Shown piece by piece: positions 24,008 to 33,725 of a stretch of 64,000 nucleotides of DNA. A model generated the notes under the pieces. It did no database searches, was not told the DNA's origin, and was given only the letters and a program-made list of their open reading frames with translations. The position numbers and the translations under genes are program-made. Where the stretch lies: NCBI RefSeq assembly GCF_025137375.1, contig NZ_CP073720.1, positions 8,704,501 through 8,768,500 on the forward strand. Reading direction: 5' to 3'. Within the stretch, counting starts at the first letter, position 1, and each line of letters opens with the position of its first letter. Source of the DNA: Dactylosporangium fulvum. GTDB lineage: Bacteria > Actinomycetota > Actinomycetes > Mycobacteriales > Micromonosporaceae.

Positions 24008-26150
24008 GAGCACCCCCACGCCTCGGGGGAGACGCACCCTGCCGGTTCATGATCGCCTAGCCCCGGGACCCCCGGCGTGGGGACAACACGACGCCCCAGT
24101 CGACGCCCTACCCGGGCCATGGAGCACGCCCACGCGCGTGGGGACGACGGAGATGCCAGCCTCGGTGATGCCGCCCATGTTCGGAGCACCCCCACGCACG
24201 CGCATGGGGACAATATGCCCTCTTCGGTAAAGAGCTGCGTGTACTGGGGAGCACCCCCACGCGCGTGAGGACAAACCCACCTAGCGGGGTCACCGCGTAC
24301 GCCCACTCGGGAGCATCCCCACGCGAGTGGGGACGACAGGGCGATCGGCGGTCCGGAGGCGTGGGAGAACGGAGCACCCCCACGTGTGTGGGGACGACGC
24401 CTTGAGCCGGGACATCGCGACGCGGAGGACCGGAGCACCCCACACGCTCGTGGGACGACCTCCACGCATGGCCGCTCATTTCCTGGCGATACGGAGCACC
24501 CCACGCGCGTGGGGACGACTGGGTCGTGATGTGCCAGTTGCGGCCGTTTTCCGGAGCACCCCCACGCGCATGGGGACGGCACGGGTGGGACGGCCTCGGA
24601 GAGCACGACGACACCGGGAGCGCCCCCTGTGCGCGTGCGGACGGCTCAGTGACATTCGGCCACGGTCCGCACCTCTGTGGAGCACCCCCACGCGCGTGGG
24701 GACCACACCATGGTCGTGGACCAGGAGAAGTACTGGGCCGGAGCACCCCCACGCGCGTGGGGACGACGGTCGAATGGTCGTGCGGACCAGGGAATCACAG
24801 GAGCACCCCCACGCGCGTGGGGGACGGTGCCCTCGGCGACGACACGACCACCCCGCAGGGGCACCTCACGCGCGTGGGGACAACGACCCTGGTGGTGTGG
24901 TCGGTGGTGTTGTTGAGGCAGGGAGCACCCCCACGCGCGAGGGGACGACCGAGCCGCGTGGGTCGGTGAGGGCCACTGGATCGGAGCACCCCCACGTGCG
25001 TGGGGGCGACGCGATCTTGTCGTTCGCGGCTATGCATGCGTACGGAGTACCCCCACACGTATGGGGACGACAGGCGGGTGTCGTTGAGCGCGATCGTCAC
25101 CGTGGCCGCACCCCCACGCGCGTGGGAGGACGCGATGGCGAACTGCAACTCGGCGCAGGCATAGGGAGCACCCCACTTGAGTGGGGACGATTTGATGCGC
25201 CCGCACAACTGGGGCAAGGGCCCGGGAGCACCCCCAATGCGTGTGGGGACAATCTCATGACCTCACCGCTGGCGGCACCCTGGTGGGAGCACCCCCATGT
25301 GCGTGGGGACGACAACGCGAACGTGCGCGACCAGGTGGTCACGCCGGGAGCACCCCCCACGCGTATGGGGACAACTTCGGGTCGGCGGTCACGTAGTAGC
25401 CGCCGTACGGAGCACCTCCACGCGCGTGGGGACGACACGGCCGCGCTGTTCTGGCCGAGCAACGGCGAGGGATCACCCTACGCGTAAAGACGACTACCGG
25501 ACCGGCCCGTCAGGCGAGCTTTCGTACGGAGCACTCTACGCGCGTGGGGACGACGATCAGCAGGTCCGCGACGACGTGGTGGCGATGGGAGCACCCCTAG
25601 CGCGTGGAGACGACACCGTCGACGCGCCGCGGTTACCGCAGGTCAAGGGACACCCCACACGCGTGGGACGACCGCAGCTCGGCGCTCGGGACGAGGGCGA
25701 AGCGCGGAGCACCCCCACGCGCGTGGGGACGACGGCACGACGATCGTCGCCAACCCGTCCGGGTTCGGAGCACCCCAACGCGCGTGGGGACGACCGGCTG
25801 ATCGTCACCAACGGCTACGCCGCTGACGGAGCACCCCCACGCGCGTGGGGACGACAGCGGCGTGACCAGAGACAGTTTGTCTGCCCACGGAGCACCCCCA
25901 CGCGCGTGGGGACGACGCGGCACGCCGACGTTCAGGCGCGTGGAGGGCGGAGCACCCCCACGCGCGTGGGGACGACGTGGTCAACTGCGTCCACGGCACC
26001 CGGATCAGGGGAGCACCCCCACGCGCGTGGGGACGACGACGGCGAGGATCCGGCCGTTGTTGATCCAGGAGCACCCCCACGCGCGTGGGGACGACGTCGC
26101 CTTCGACGAGCACGGTGATGCCGTCCCGGGAGCACCCCCACGCGCGTGGG

Positions 26151-26191
26151 TGTCGCGGCTTCCTGAAGACTGGATTCAAAAATCGGCGACA
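26151..26191. mobile_element. 41-bp fusion of the two IS21 ends within the first repeat of array 1
   Basis: Starts TGTCGCGGCTTCCTGAAGAC (left end of the IS at 29409, two mismatches) and ends TTCAAAAATCGGCGACA (right end of that IS). It is flanked by a 5-bp duplication GTGGG that splits the leader-proximal CRISPR repeat. Confidence 0.85.
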
Positions 26192-26202
26192 GTGGGGACG
26201 AC

Positions 26203-26315
26203 ACTTTGTGAGCTGCGGCTCCAGAGATCAAGTCGTGCGATTTGCATCGGTACACGGTTGCTCGTGCCGTGTGGCCCGTGCGGACAGACAAAGACGTCGC
26301 CATGTTGACGCGAAG
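26203..26315 (-). promoter_or_regulatory. Leader of CRISPR array 1 (truncated)
   Basis: The segment TTGTGAGCTGCGGCTCCAG through GTCGTGCGATTTGCATCGG is shared with the leaders at 33475 and 42347 and sits at the same place, right after the last repeat. It should drive pre-crRNA transcription toward lower coordinates. The distal part is cut where it joins the radical SAM fragment at the microhomology GAAGT. Confidence 0.8.
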
Positions 26316-26317
26316 TG

Positions 26318-26777
26318 CTGCGCGAACAACAACAGCATCGTCGGCGCCCAGTCCGGCTCCGACCGCATCCTCGACGCAGCGAAACGCGGCCACGGCGTCG
26401 AGGAGGTCAAACGTGCCGTCCACCTCGGTGTGCAGGAAGGCTTCCGGATCAACGTCGACATGATCTTCGGCATGCCAGGCGAAGACCAAACCGACGTCGA
26501 CGCCTCCCTCGCGTTGGCCCGCGAGCTGGCCGAACTCGGTGCCCGCATCCACGCACACACCTTCATGCCCCTGCCCGGCACCCCCTGGCGCGACGCCCAA
26601 CCCGGCGATGTCGACCCGGACACCATCACCGCAGTCGACCGCCTCTCTCAGCAAGGCGCCCTGTACGGCCACTGGCAGCGCCAGCGCGAACACGCAGTTC
26701 GCCTGGCCGCCGCCGCAGAGGCGTACCCGCGGCCCGGCCGCAGCCGGACACTACCCATCCACCCCCTTTCAAAATAA
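26318..26777 (+). pseudogene. Duplicate 3' end of the rescue radical SAM gene
   Basis: Nearly identical to 22668-23125 (a few substitutions), from CANNN(S/I)IVGAQSGSDRIL to the stop codon. It lacks the first 285 residues and any start. With the intact gene it forms direct repeats that enclose CRISPR array 1 and its leader. The 26778-26915 gap after it holds no feature I can name. Confidence 0.93.
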
Positions 26778-26915
26778 GCGGAAGGCTTCCGCGGCCCGCC
26801 AACTGAGTCGGGAGATCCAGCACCGGTGCATTCACAAACTGACCTACTGAACGGCCTGCGCGCTCTCCCGCTCAACGACGACCTTCGAGTCGTCCGTCGT
26901 GTACCTCAGGACCCC

Positions 26916-29408
26916 GGGGGGGTACCTGCACGCGCGTGGGACGACATACGGGCGTCCGACACGTCAGATCTCTGGCTGAGGAGCACCCCCACGCGCGTGG
27001 GGACGACACCTTCAATCAGCCGAACTACGTCGGCGAGCTTGGAGCACCCCCACACGGGTGGGGACGACCCGACGGCCTGGAGGTTGCGGATGGTGAACTG
27101 GGGAGCACACCCGCACGCGCGGGGACGCGTTCAGCGACGCTGACGCTTCGACGCCGGCCGGAGCACCCCCACGCGCATGGGACGACAGCAGGTACAGCTT
27201 CGCGTTGCTGATCGTCGTGGAAACACACCCATGCGTGGGACAACAAGACCGTCTTGGACCAGTACTGAGTGGTGTCCGGAGCACCCCCACGCGCGTGGGG
27301 AGGACTCGGCGTCGAACACGCCGTTGGTGAAAGTCTTGGGAGCACTCCCACGCGCGTGAGGACGACGACACGACCGCGCCAGTGTCCATGTTGAACCAGG
27401 AAGCACCCCCAACGCTCGTAGGACGACAGCATGTCGTACATGGCGCCGAGCGCTTCCATGGGAGCACCCCCACGCGCGTGGGGCGACACTGGCGAGAGCG
27501 GCCTGACGATCGAGGCGGACGGAGCACCCCCACGCGTGGGGGCGACGACACCGGTACCACCGAGCCGTTCGACCACATTGGAGCACACACGTGGGGACGG
27601 CCGGATGGCGGAGAACCAGGGCAAGGTCAAGGCGGGAGCACCCCCACGCGCGTGGGACGACCGGCGACAAGGCGGCCAGTACCAGAAACTGACGGGAGCA
27701 CCCCCACGCGCGTGGGGACGACACCTTGGTCCACACCCGCAGCGGGTCGCCCTCCGGAGCACCCCCACGCGCGCGTGGGGACGACGTCGAAGACGATGAA
27801 CGTTTCCTTGCCGCCGTCCGGAGCACCCCCACACGCGTGGGGACAACGCCTCGCGGCCTGTGAATTCTTTCATCGCCTCAGGAGCACCCCATAAGCGTAG
27901 GGACGAAATCATCGTGCTGATCGCCACCAAAACCACCTGGGGAGCACCCCCACTCGCGTGGGGCGACATGACGACGCCCATCCGCCGCGACCTCACGGCC
28001 GGAGCGCCCCCACTCTCGCGTGGGGACGACCCGTTGAAGCGCAGCCAAACCGCCCTGCCGGGAGCACCCCCACTCGCGTGGGGACGACCTGCATGACAGC
28101 CTGGCGGCGGCGGCCATATCGGAGGCACCCCCACGGGAGACGACTCCTGCACCGGGTCCGTGTCCGCTTTTGGAGCACCCCCACGCGCCTGGGGGCGACT
28201 CACGACACCGTCGGCAATTCGAGCAGGACGACCGGAGCACCCCCATGCGCGTGGGGAGGCCCTCGGAGCTTCGCCGCGGCGTAGGTCTCCAGCGAAGCGC
28301 CCACGCGTGTTGGGGCGACGCGCCGGACACCGCGCCGCCCAGGTGCCCGAGCGGAGTACCCCCCACGCATGTGGGGACGACGTCTTGCCCGACAACACCG
28401 CGCCGTGCCAGATGGGAGCACTCCCACGCGCGTGGGGACGACATCGCTGGCGCGGTCATGGGCGACCCGGAGGGGGGAGCACCCCCACGCGCGTGGGGAC
28501 GAAGCGCAGGACGACACCGACGACTACGCGATGAAGGGAGCACCCCCAGGCGCGTGGGGACGACCGGTCGTTGCGGACGCCATCTTGTACTGGACCGGAG
28601 CACCCCACGCGCGTGGGGACGACAAGACGCCGTCGATCTCGTGGCGGAACAGGGCCAGAGCACCCCACACGCGTGGGGACGACCTGATGCGGCCGCAGAA
28701 AGTGAGGCAAGGGGCCGGGAGCACCCCCACGCACGTGGGGACGACGCGACAACGAACCCGGACAACCCGGCACATTGGGGAGCACCCCCATGCGGGTGGG
28801 GACGACAGCTCCCGCATCTCGCCGATCAGCAGCAGGTTGGGAGCACCCCCCGGGAGTGGGGACGCGAAGCGCTACTCGGAGCGCATCGCCTCGGTCGGAG
28901 CACCCCCACAAGCGTGGGGGACGATCGCCTAATGGTTGACGGCCTAATGGTTGTGGAATGCCTCGCTGTTCGCGGAGCACCCCACGCGCGTGCGGACGAC
29001 GTCAGTTTGCCGCAACCGCGGCCGCCGCGTACGGAGCACCACCACGCGCGTGAAGACGACTCGTTGCCTAGCTTCTGCAGGTGATCGCCGTATGTAAAAC
29101 CCCCCAAGCGCAGGGACAACCGGGCTGCGCCGAACAGGGCGTCCTCAGCGTCTGGAGCACCCCCACGCGACATGGGGACGACGATCGCGCCGAAGCCCGC
29201 ATACGTGAAGACGGTCGGAGCACCCCCACCCACGTCGGGTCGAACTCGCTCATCGAGCTGCGCCGGATCGCGAACGCCGGAGCACCCCCACGCGCGCGTG
29301 AGGGACGACATCTGCGCGGCGACCTCGTCCAACGCGCCCCAGGGAGCACTCCACGTTTATGGGGACACCCCCACGTTTATGGGGACGACGAAGGCGCAAC
29401 GCAGTTCG
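26916..29408 (-). CRISPR. CRISPR array 2, distal part, about 41 repeats
   Basis: Same repeat family and spacing as array 1, but strongly decayed: many repeats have lost 1-4 bases or carry substitutions in the stem. One unit near 29345-29393 contains an internal duplication of CCACGTTTATGGGGAC. The array is cut at 29409 by an IS21-family insertion inside a spacer. Confidence 0.95.
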
Positions 29409-29482
29409 TGTCGCAGCTTCCGGAAGACTGACCCCCGGTGGATCTTTGAATTTTGACCCCTCCGTTCTGATGATCTTGGAGG

Positions 29483-30754
29483 GTGTTGAGCGTGGAGGAC
29501 TGGGCAGAGATCCGTCGTTTGCACCGGGCGGAGGGGGTGCCGATCAAGGAGATCGTCCGGCGGTTGGGGGTGGCTCGGAACACGGTGCGGGCGGCGTTGG
29601 CGTCGGATCGGCCGCCGCGGTATGAGCGGCCGGCGCGTGGGTCGGTGGTGGATGCGTTCGAGCCGCGGATCCGGGTGTTGCTGGGTGAGTGGCCGCGGAT
29701 GCCGGTTCCGGTGATCGCGCAGCGGATCGGCTGGCCGTATTCGTTGTCGCCGTTGAAGAAGCGGCTGGCGCAGATCCGGCCGGAGTACGTGGGGATCGAC
29801 CCGGTCGACCGGGTCGTCTATGAGCCGGGGCAGATCACGCAGTGCGATCTGTGGTTCCCGCAGCCGCGGATCCCGGTCGCTGCGGGTCAGGACCGGGTGT
29901 TGCCGGTGCTGGTGATGACGCTCGGGTTCTCCCGGTTCATGACCGCGACGATGATCCCGACCCGGCAGGCCGGGGACATCCTGTCCGGGATGTGGCTGCT
30001 GATCTGCGGGATCGGGCGCGTCACCCGGACCCTGGTCTGGGATCGGGAGTCCGCGATCGGCGGGACCGGCAGGGTCAGCGCCCCGGCGGCGGCGTTCGCC
30101 GGGACCCTCGCCACCCGCATCCAGTTGGCCCCGCCCCGCGACCCGGAATACAAGGGCATGGTGGAACGCGCCAACGGCTATCTGGAGACGTCGTTCCTGC
30201 CCGGCAGGCGGTTCACCTCACCCACCGACTTCAACACCCAGCTCGGTGACTGGCTGGGGAGCACGGCGAACACCCGCACGGTCCGCTCGATCCATGGCCG
30301 GCCCGTGGACCTCCTCGAAACGGACCGCCCGGCGATGCTGCCGCTGCCACCGGTCGGGCCGCAAGTCGGTTTGCAGCAACGGATCCGGCTGGGCCGGGAC
30401 TACTACGTGCGGGTCGACACCGTCGACTACTCCGTCGACCCGCGTTTCATCGGCCGGTTCGTCGAGGTCACCGCCACGGCGCATCTGGTGACGGTGTCCT
30501 GCGACGGCACCGTCGTGGCCCGGCACGACCGGTCCTGGGCCAAACACGGCGTGATCACCGACCCGGGCCACGCCGCGACCGCGAAGCTGATGCGCCACGC
30601 CCTCGCCGAAGACCGCCAACGACGCCTCGCGGCCACCCGCCACCACGGCGACGGGCATCCGGTCACCCTGCGGGCCCTGCACGACTACGACGCCCTGTTC
30701 GGCGTCGACTTCAACCCAACCACCAGCACAGCAACGAGAGCGAGCAGCGAATGA
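29483..30754 (+). CDS. istA: IS21-family transposase IstA
   Basis: A 423-residue transposase starting at GTG 29483. N-terminal helix-turn-helix (AEIRRLHRAEGVPIKEIVRRLGVARNTVRAAL) binds the IS ends. The rve integrase core contains the acidic residues in ITQCDLWFP, near VWDRESAIGG, and ARPPRDPEYKGMVERANGYLE (DDE type). The C-terminal Mu-like domain (VRVDTVDYSVDPRFIGRFVEV) is typical of IstA. It overlaps istB by 4 bp (ATGA). It appears full length and free of frameshifts, so the element may still be active. Confidence 0.95.
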   Translation: MLSVEDWAEIRRLHRAEGVPIKEIVRRLGVARNTVRAALASDRPPRYERPARGSVVDAFEPRIRVLLGEWPRMPVPVIAQRIGWPYSLSPLKKRLAQIRPEYVGIDPVDRVVYEPGQITQCDLWFPQPRIPVAAGQDRVLPVLVMTLGFSRFMTATMIPTRQAGDILSGMWLLICGIGRVTRTLVWDRESAIGGTGRVSAPAAAFAGTLATRIQLAPPRDPEYKGMVERANGYLETSFLPGRRFTSPTDFNTQLGDWLGSTANTRTVRSIHGRPVDLLETDRPAMLPLPPVGPQVGLQQRIRLGRDYYVRVDTVDYSVDPRFIGRFVEVTATAHLVTVSCDGTVVARHDRSWAKHGVITDPGHAATAKLMRHALAEDRQRRLAATRHHGDGHPVTLRALHDYDALFGVDFNPTTSTATRASSE

Positions 30755-31596
30755 CCACCACCAAGACGAAATCCCAGCAAGCCCAGCCCACCGGCCCCAG
30801 AAACGGGCCCGGCGGCGGGATCAAGGACGGGATGCCGTCGATGATCGCCTACCTCACCCGGGTCCTGAAGACCCCCACCATCGGCGCGTTCTGGGAAGAA
30901 CTCGCCGGTCAGGCCCGGGACGAGAACTGGTCCCACGAAGAATATCTGGCCGCGCTGCTGCAACGCCAGGTCGCCGACCGCGAGTCCAAAGGCACCGTCA
31001 TGCGCATCCGCACCGCGCACTTCCCAACCGTGAAAACCCTCGAGGACTTCAACCTCGACCACCTGCCCTCACTGCGCCGCGACGTCCTCGCCCACCTCGC
31101 CACCAGCACCTACGTCGCGAAAGCCGAGAACGTGATCCTGCTCGGACCACCCGGCCTCGGCAAAACGCACCTCGCCATCGCCCTCGGCGTCAAAGCCACC
31201 CAGGCCGGGCACTCCGTCCTGTTCGACACCGCCAGCAACTGGATCACCCGCCTCGCCGAGGCCCACCACGCCGGACGTCTCGAAGCCGAACTGAAGAAGA
31301 TCCGCCGCTACAAACTGATCATCATCGATGAAGTCGGCTACATCCCGTTCGACCAGGACGCCGCGAACCTGTTCTTCCAACTCATCGCATCCCGCTACGA
31401 GCAAGGCTCCGTCATGGTCACCTCGAACCTGCCGTTCGGACGCTGGGGCGAGACCTTCTCCGACGACGTCGTCGCCGCAGCCATGATCGACCGACTCGTC
31501 CACCACGCCGAGGTCCTCACCCTCACCGGCGACTCCTACCGCACCCGCCAACGCCGCGAACTCCTCAACAAAGACAACCGCACCAACCACAACTGA
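30751..31596 (+). CDS. istB: IS21-family helper ATPase IstB
   Basis: A 281-residue AAA+ ATPase related to DnaC that delivers IstA to target DNA. Walker A GPPGLGKTH, Walker B LIIIDEVGYIPFD, sensor VMVTSNLPFGRW and the C-terminal RRRELLN segment match IstB. Its start codon overlaps the istA stop, so the two are coupled. Confidence 0.95.
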   Translation: MTTTKTKSQQAQPTGPRNGPGGGIKDGMPSMIAYLTRVLKTPTIGAFWEELAGQARDENWSHEEYLAALLQRQVADRESKGTVMRIRTAHFPTVKTLEDFNLDHLPSLRRDVLAHLATSTYVAKAENVILLGPPGLGKTHLAIALGVKATQAGHSVLFDTASNWITRLAEAHHAGRLEAELKKIRRYKLIIIDEVGYIPFDQDAANLFFQLIASRYEQGSVMVTSNLPFGRWGETFSDDVVAAAMIDRLVHHAEVLTLTGDSYRTRQRRELLNKDNRTNHN

Positions 31597-31660
31597 CCAA
31601 CCACCGGAGGGGTCAAAATTCCGGAACCCAAAAGGGGTCAAATTTCAAAAATCGGCGACA

Positions 31661-33474
31661 GTTCGGAGCGTACCCCCAGGGAGCACCCCATGCGCGTGGG
31701 ACGACGGCGCGTGCTCGCGCAACGCCTCAACGATCTTCGGGGCACCCCCATGTGCGTGGGGACGACTTGTCGCGGCCCTTTTGGGTTGTGAAATCCCAGG
31801 GAGCACCCCCACACGCGTGGGGACGATACCTTGGTCCAGACGCGGACCGGGTCGCCTTCCGGAGCACCCCCGCTCGTATGGGGACGACTCACGCCGACAG
31901 CATCTCTCAACGTTCGTATTGGGAGCACCCCACACACGTGGGGACGACAGCTCCTCCGCCTCCGCCCAGGTGCGCTGGGGCATCCCCACGCGCGTGGGAC
32001 GACGACGTGAACAACAAGCCCATCGTCGGTCCGGGAGCACCCCCACGCGCGTGGGGACGACATGTCGCCCGCGACCTGTGCGGTGCCGCTGGGCAGAGCA
32101 CGCCCACGTGCGTGGGGACGACGATGCCAACGACGGGCGAATCTGGACCCCCCTGGCGACACCAGAGGGTCAGTTTTCAGCCGGCGCCGACAGGCGGACT
32201 TTCTCGCTGAGCATCGGCCGGCGCGTCGACGGAGCACCCCCACGCGCGTAGGGACGACTGCTCCCGGTAGTCCTCAGACTGCCGCCACGCGGGCGCACCC
32301 CCTACGCGCGGTGGGGACGACTGGCGGAACCGACCACACCGACCCCGGTCCGAACGGAGCACCCCCACGCGCGTGGGGACGAGCGGCAGCGGCCCGCCAC
32401 CTCTGGTTCTTGATCGGAGCACCCCCACGCGCATGGGGACGACGTCCGCGACGGGCGGCTCGTCGCCCGGCCCAGCGGAGCACCCCCACAGGCGTGGGGA
32501 CGCTGACGCGAACGGCGGCTACCTCGTCCCGTTCACGGGAGCACCCCCACGCGCGTGGGGACGACATGCCCACTGCGGCGAACCGCGACCCTGAGGCGGG
32601 AGCACCCATACGCGCGTAGTGACGACACCGTCGACGAGGCAACCACCACCATCAAGGCGGGAGCACCCCCACGCACGTGGGGACGACCCCGGCTGCTACC
32701 TCGTCGTCGAGGACACGATCGAAGCACCTCCACGCGCGTGGGGACAACGACACCGGTACCACCGAACCGTTCGACCACATCGGAGCACCCCCACGAGCGT
32801 AGGGACGACCCGATCACCTGGATCGTTCTCGCGATAATCACTGGAGCACCCCCACGAGCGTAGGGACGACTACTCGCGCCGGTCGGCTTCGTCCAAGCGC
32901 CGGGAACATCCCACCCCCGAGGGGACGAAGCCGTCGACGAGGCCACCACCGCCATCAAGGCGGGAGCAGCCCCACGCACATGGGGACGACGGCAAGACCA
33001 CGGACACGCTCAACCGGAACGTCGGACCCCCGGCGTGGGGACAACCCAGTGACGTTCGGCCACGGTCCGCACCTCTGTGGAGCACCCCTACGCGCGTGGG
33101 GATGATGCGTACGCGATGACTTACGGGGAATGGCCGCACGGAGCACCCCCACGTGCGTCGAGGACGACCTGATCCTGACCGACGAGATGTGGCGGTTCCT
33201 GGGAGCACCCCCACGCGCGTGGGGACGACTCCTGGACCTGGACGGGGTCGGTGCCGACTTCGGAGCACCGCCACACGCATGGAGACGACAGGTCCTCAAT
33301 GGTTTGCGCGAGCGTGACCACAGGAGCACCCCACGCGCGTAGGGACGATCCGGACAGCGCCGACGCTGCCCAGGTGGAGTCTGGAGGCCGGAGTACCCCA
33401 CGCGCGTGGGGACGACGCGACGAACCCGGACAACCCGGCGCACTGGGGAGCACTCCAATGCGCGTGGGGACGAC
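31661..33474 (-). CRISPR. CRISPR array 2, leader-proximal part, about 29 repeats
   Basis: Continuation of array 2 after the IS21 insertion; the leader starts at 33475. The interval 32123-32230 is 108 bp without a repeat and includes an IS-end-like segment. Many spacers are diverged relatives of spacers in arrays 1, 2 distal and 3. Confidence 0.95.
32163..32192. mobile_element. Possible IS21-type right-end relic in array 2
   Basis: CAGAGGGTCAGTTTTCAG followed by CCGGCGCCGACA resembles the right ends of IS21-type elements (GGGTCA...GCCGACA). The opposite end and a target duplication are not clear, so this is tentative. Confidence 0.4.
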
Positions 33475-33614
33475 GACTTCGTGAGCTGCGGCTCCAGAGA
33501 TCAAGTCGTGCGATTTGCATCGGTACATGGTTGCACGTGCCGTTTTGACCGTGCTGGCGAACTTGGACGTCGCCACGTTGACGCAAAGTAGGCGATCTTG
33601 GATACCTGTATGAT
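33475..33614 (-). promoter_or_regulatory. Leader of CRISPR array 2
   Basis: Shares TTCGTGAGCTGCGGCTCC and the following 100 bp with the leaders of arrays 1 and 3, ending AGTAGGCGATCTTG. It is less GC-rich than its surroundings and lies between array 2 and cas3, transcribed away from the cas operon. Confidence 0.85.
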
Positions 33615-33725
33615 TCGACCTCCTCACCATCAGCCACGCGCAGGATTGATTCGAGAGCGGCGGCATGGTTAGGTTTCCCGGTTGACGGGACCGCTTACTA
33701 GGAAAGTAGAGCGAGGAAGCTTCTC

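Larger units (their letters stand above)
23157..26202 (-). CRISPR. CRISPR array 1, type I-E, about 49 repeats
   Basis: 28-bp repeats written on this strand as GGAGCACCCCCAC then GCGCGTGGGGACGAC, spaced about 61 bp with 32-34-bp spacers. In crRNA sense (minus strand) they read GTCGTCCCC, a GC hairpin, then GGGGGTGCTCC, the type I-E form. The leader lies at the right end, so units are oldest on the left. Repeats from 25700 to 26130 are identical; those to the left carry many substitutions and indels. The leader-proximal repeat is interrupted by an IS-end relic at 26151-26191, and another relic sits at 23961-24007. Open frames rich in EHPHARGDD or RPHARGGAP here are repeat translations, not genes. 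Confidence 0.97.
29409..31660 (+). mobile_element. IS21-family insertion sequence, 2252 bp, intact
   Basis: Ends are TGTCGCAGCTTCCGG on the left and the complement of TGTCGCCGATTTTTG on the right, with an inner repeat GAATTTTGACCCCTCCG at both ends. A 5-bp target duplication GTTCG is present (29404-29408 and 31661-31665). It carries istA and istB with a 4-bp overlap. It interrupts a spacer of array 2. Confidence 0.95.

Noticed and set aside
23157-33474. Sequencing error as the cause of repeat variation
   Set aside because: Homopolymer slips could explain some CCCC/CCCCC changes, but many substitutions, duplicated pieces and wobble-consistent spacer variants cannot arise that way.
23299-33484. 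Many open frames of 60-450 codons with repeating EHPHARGDD, GAPPRAWG or RPHARGGAP
   Set aside because: They are translations of CRISPR repeats and spacers in different frames, with no ribosome sites and no independent protein signal.
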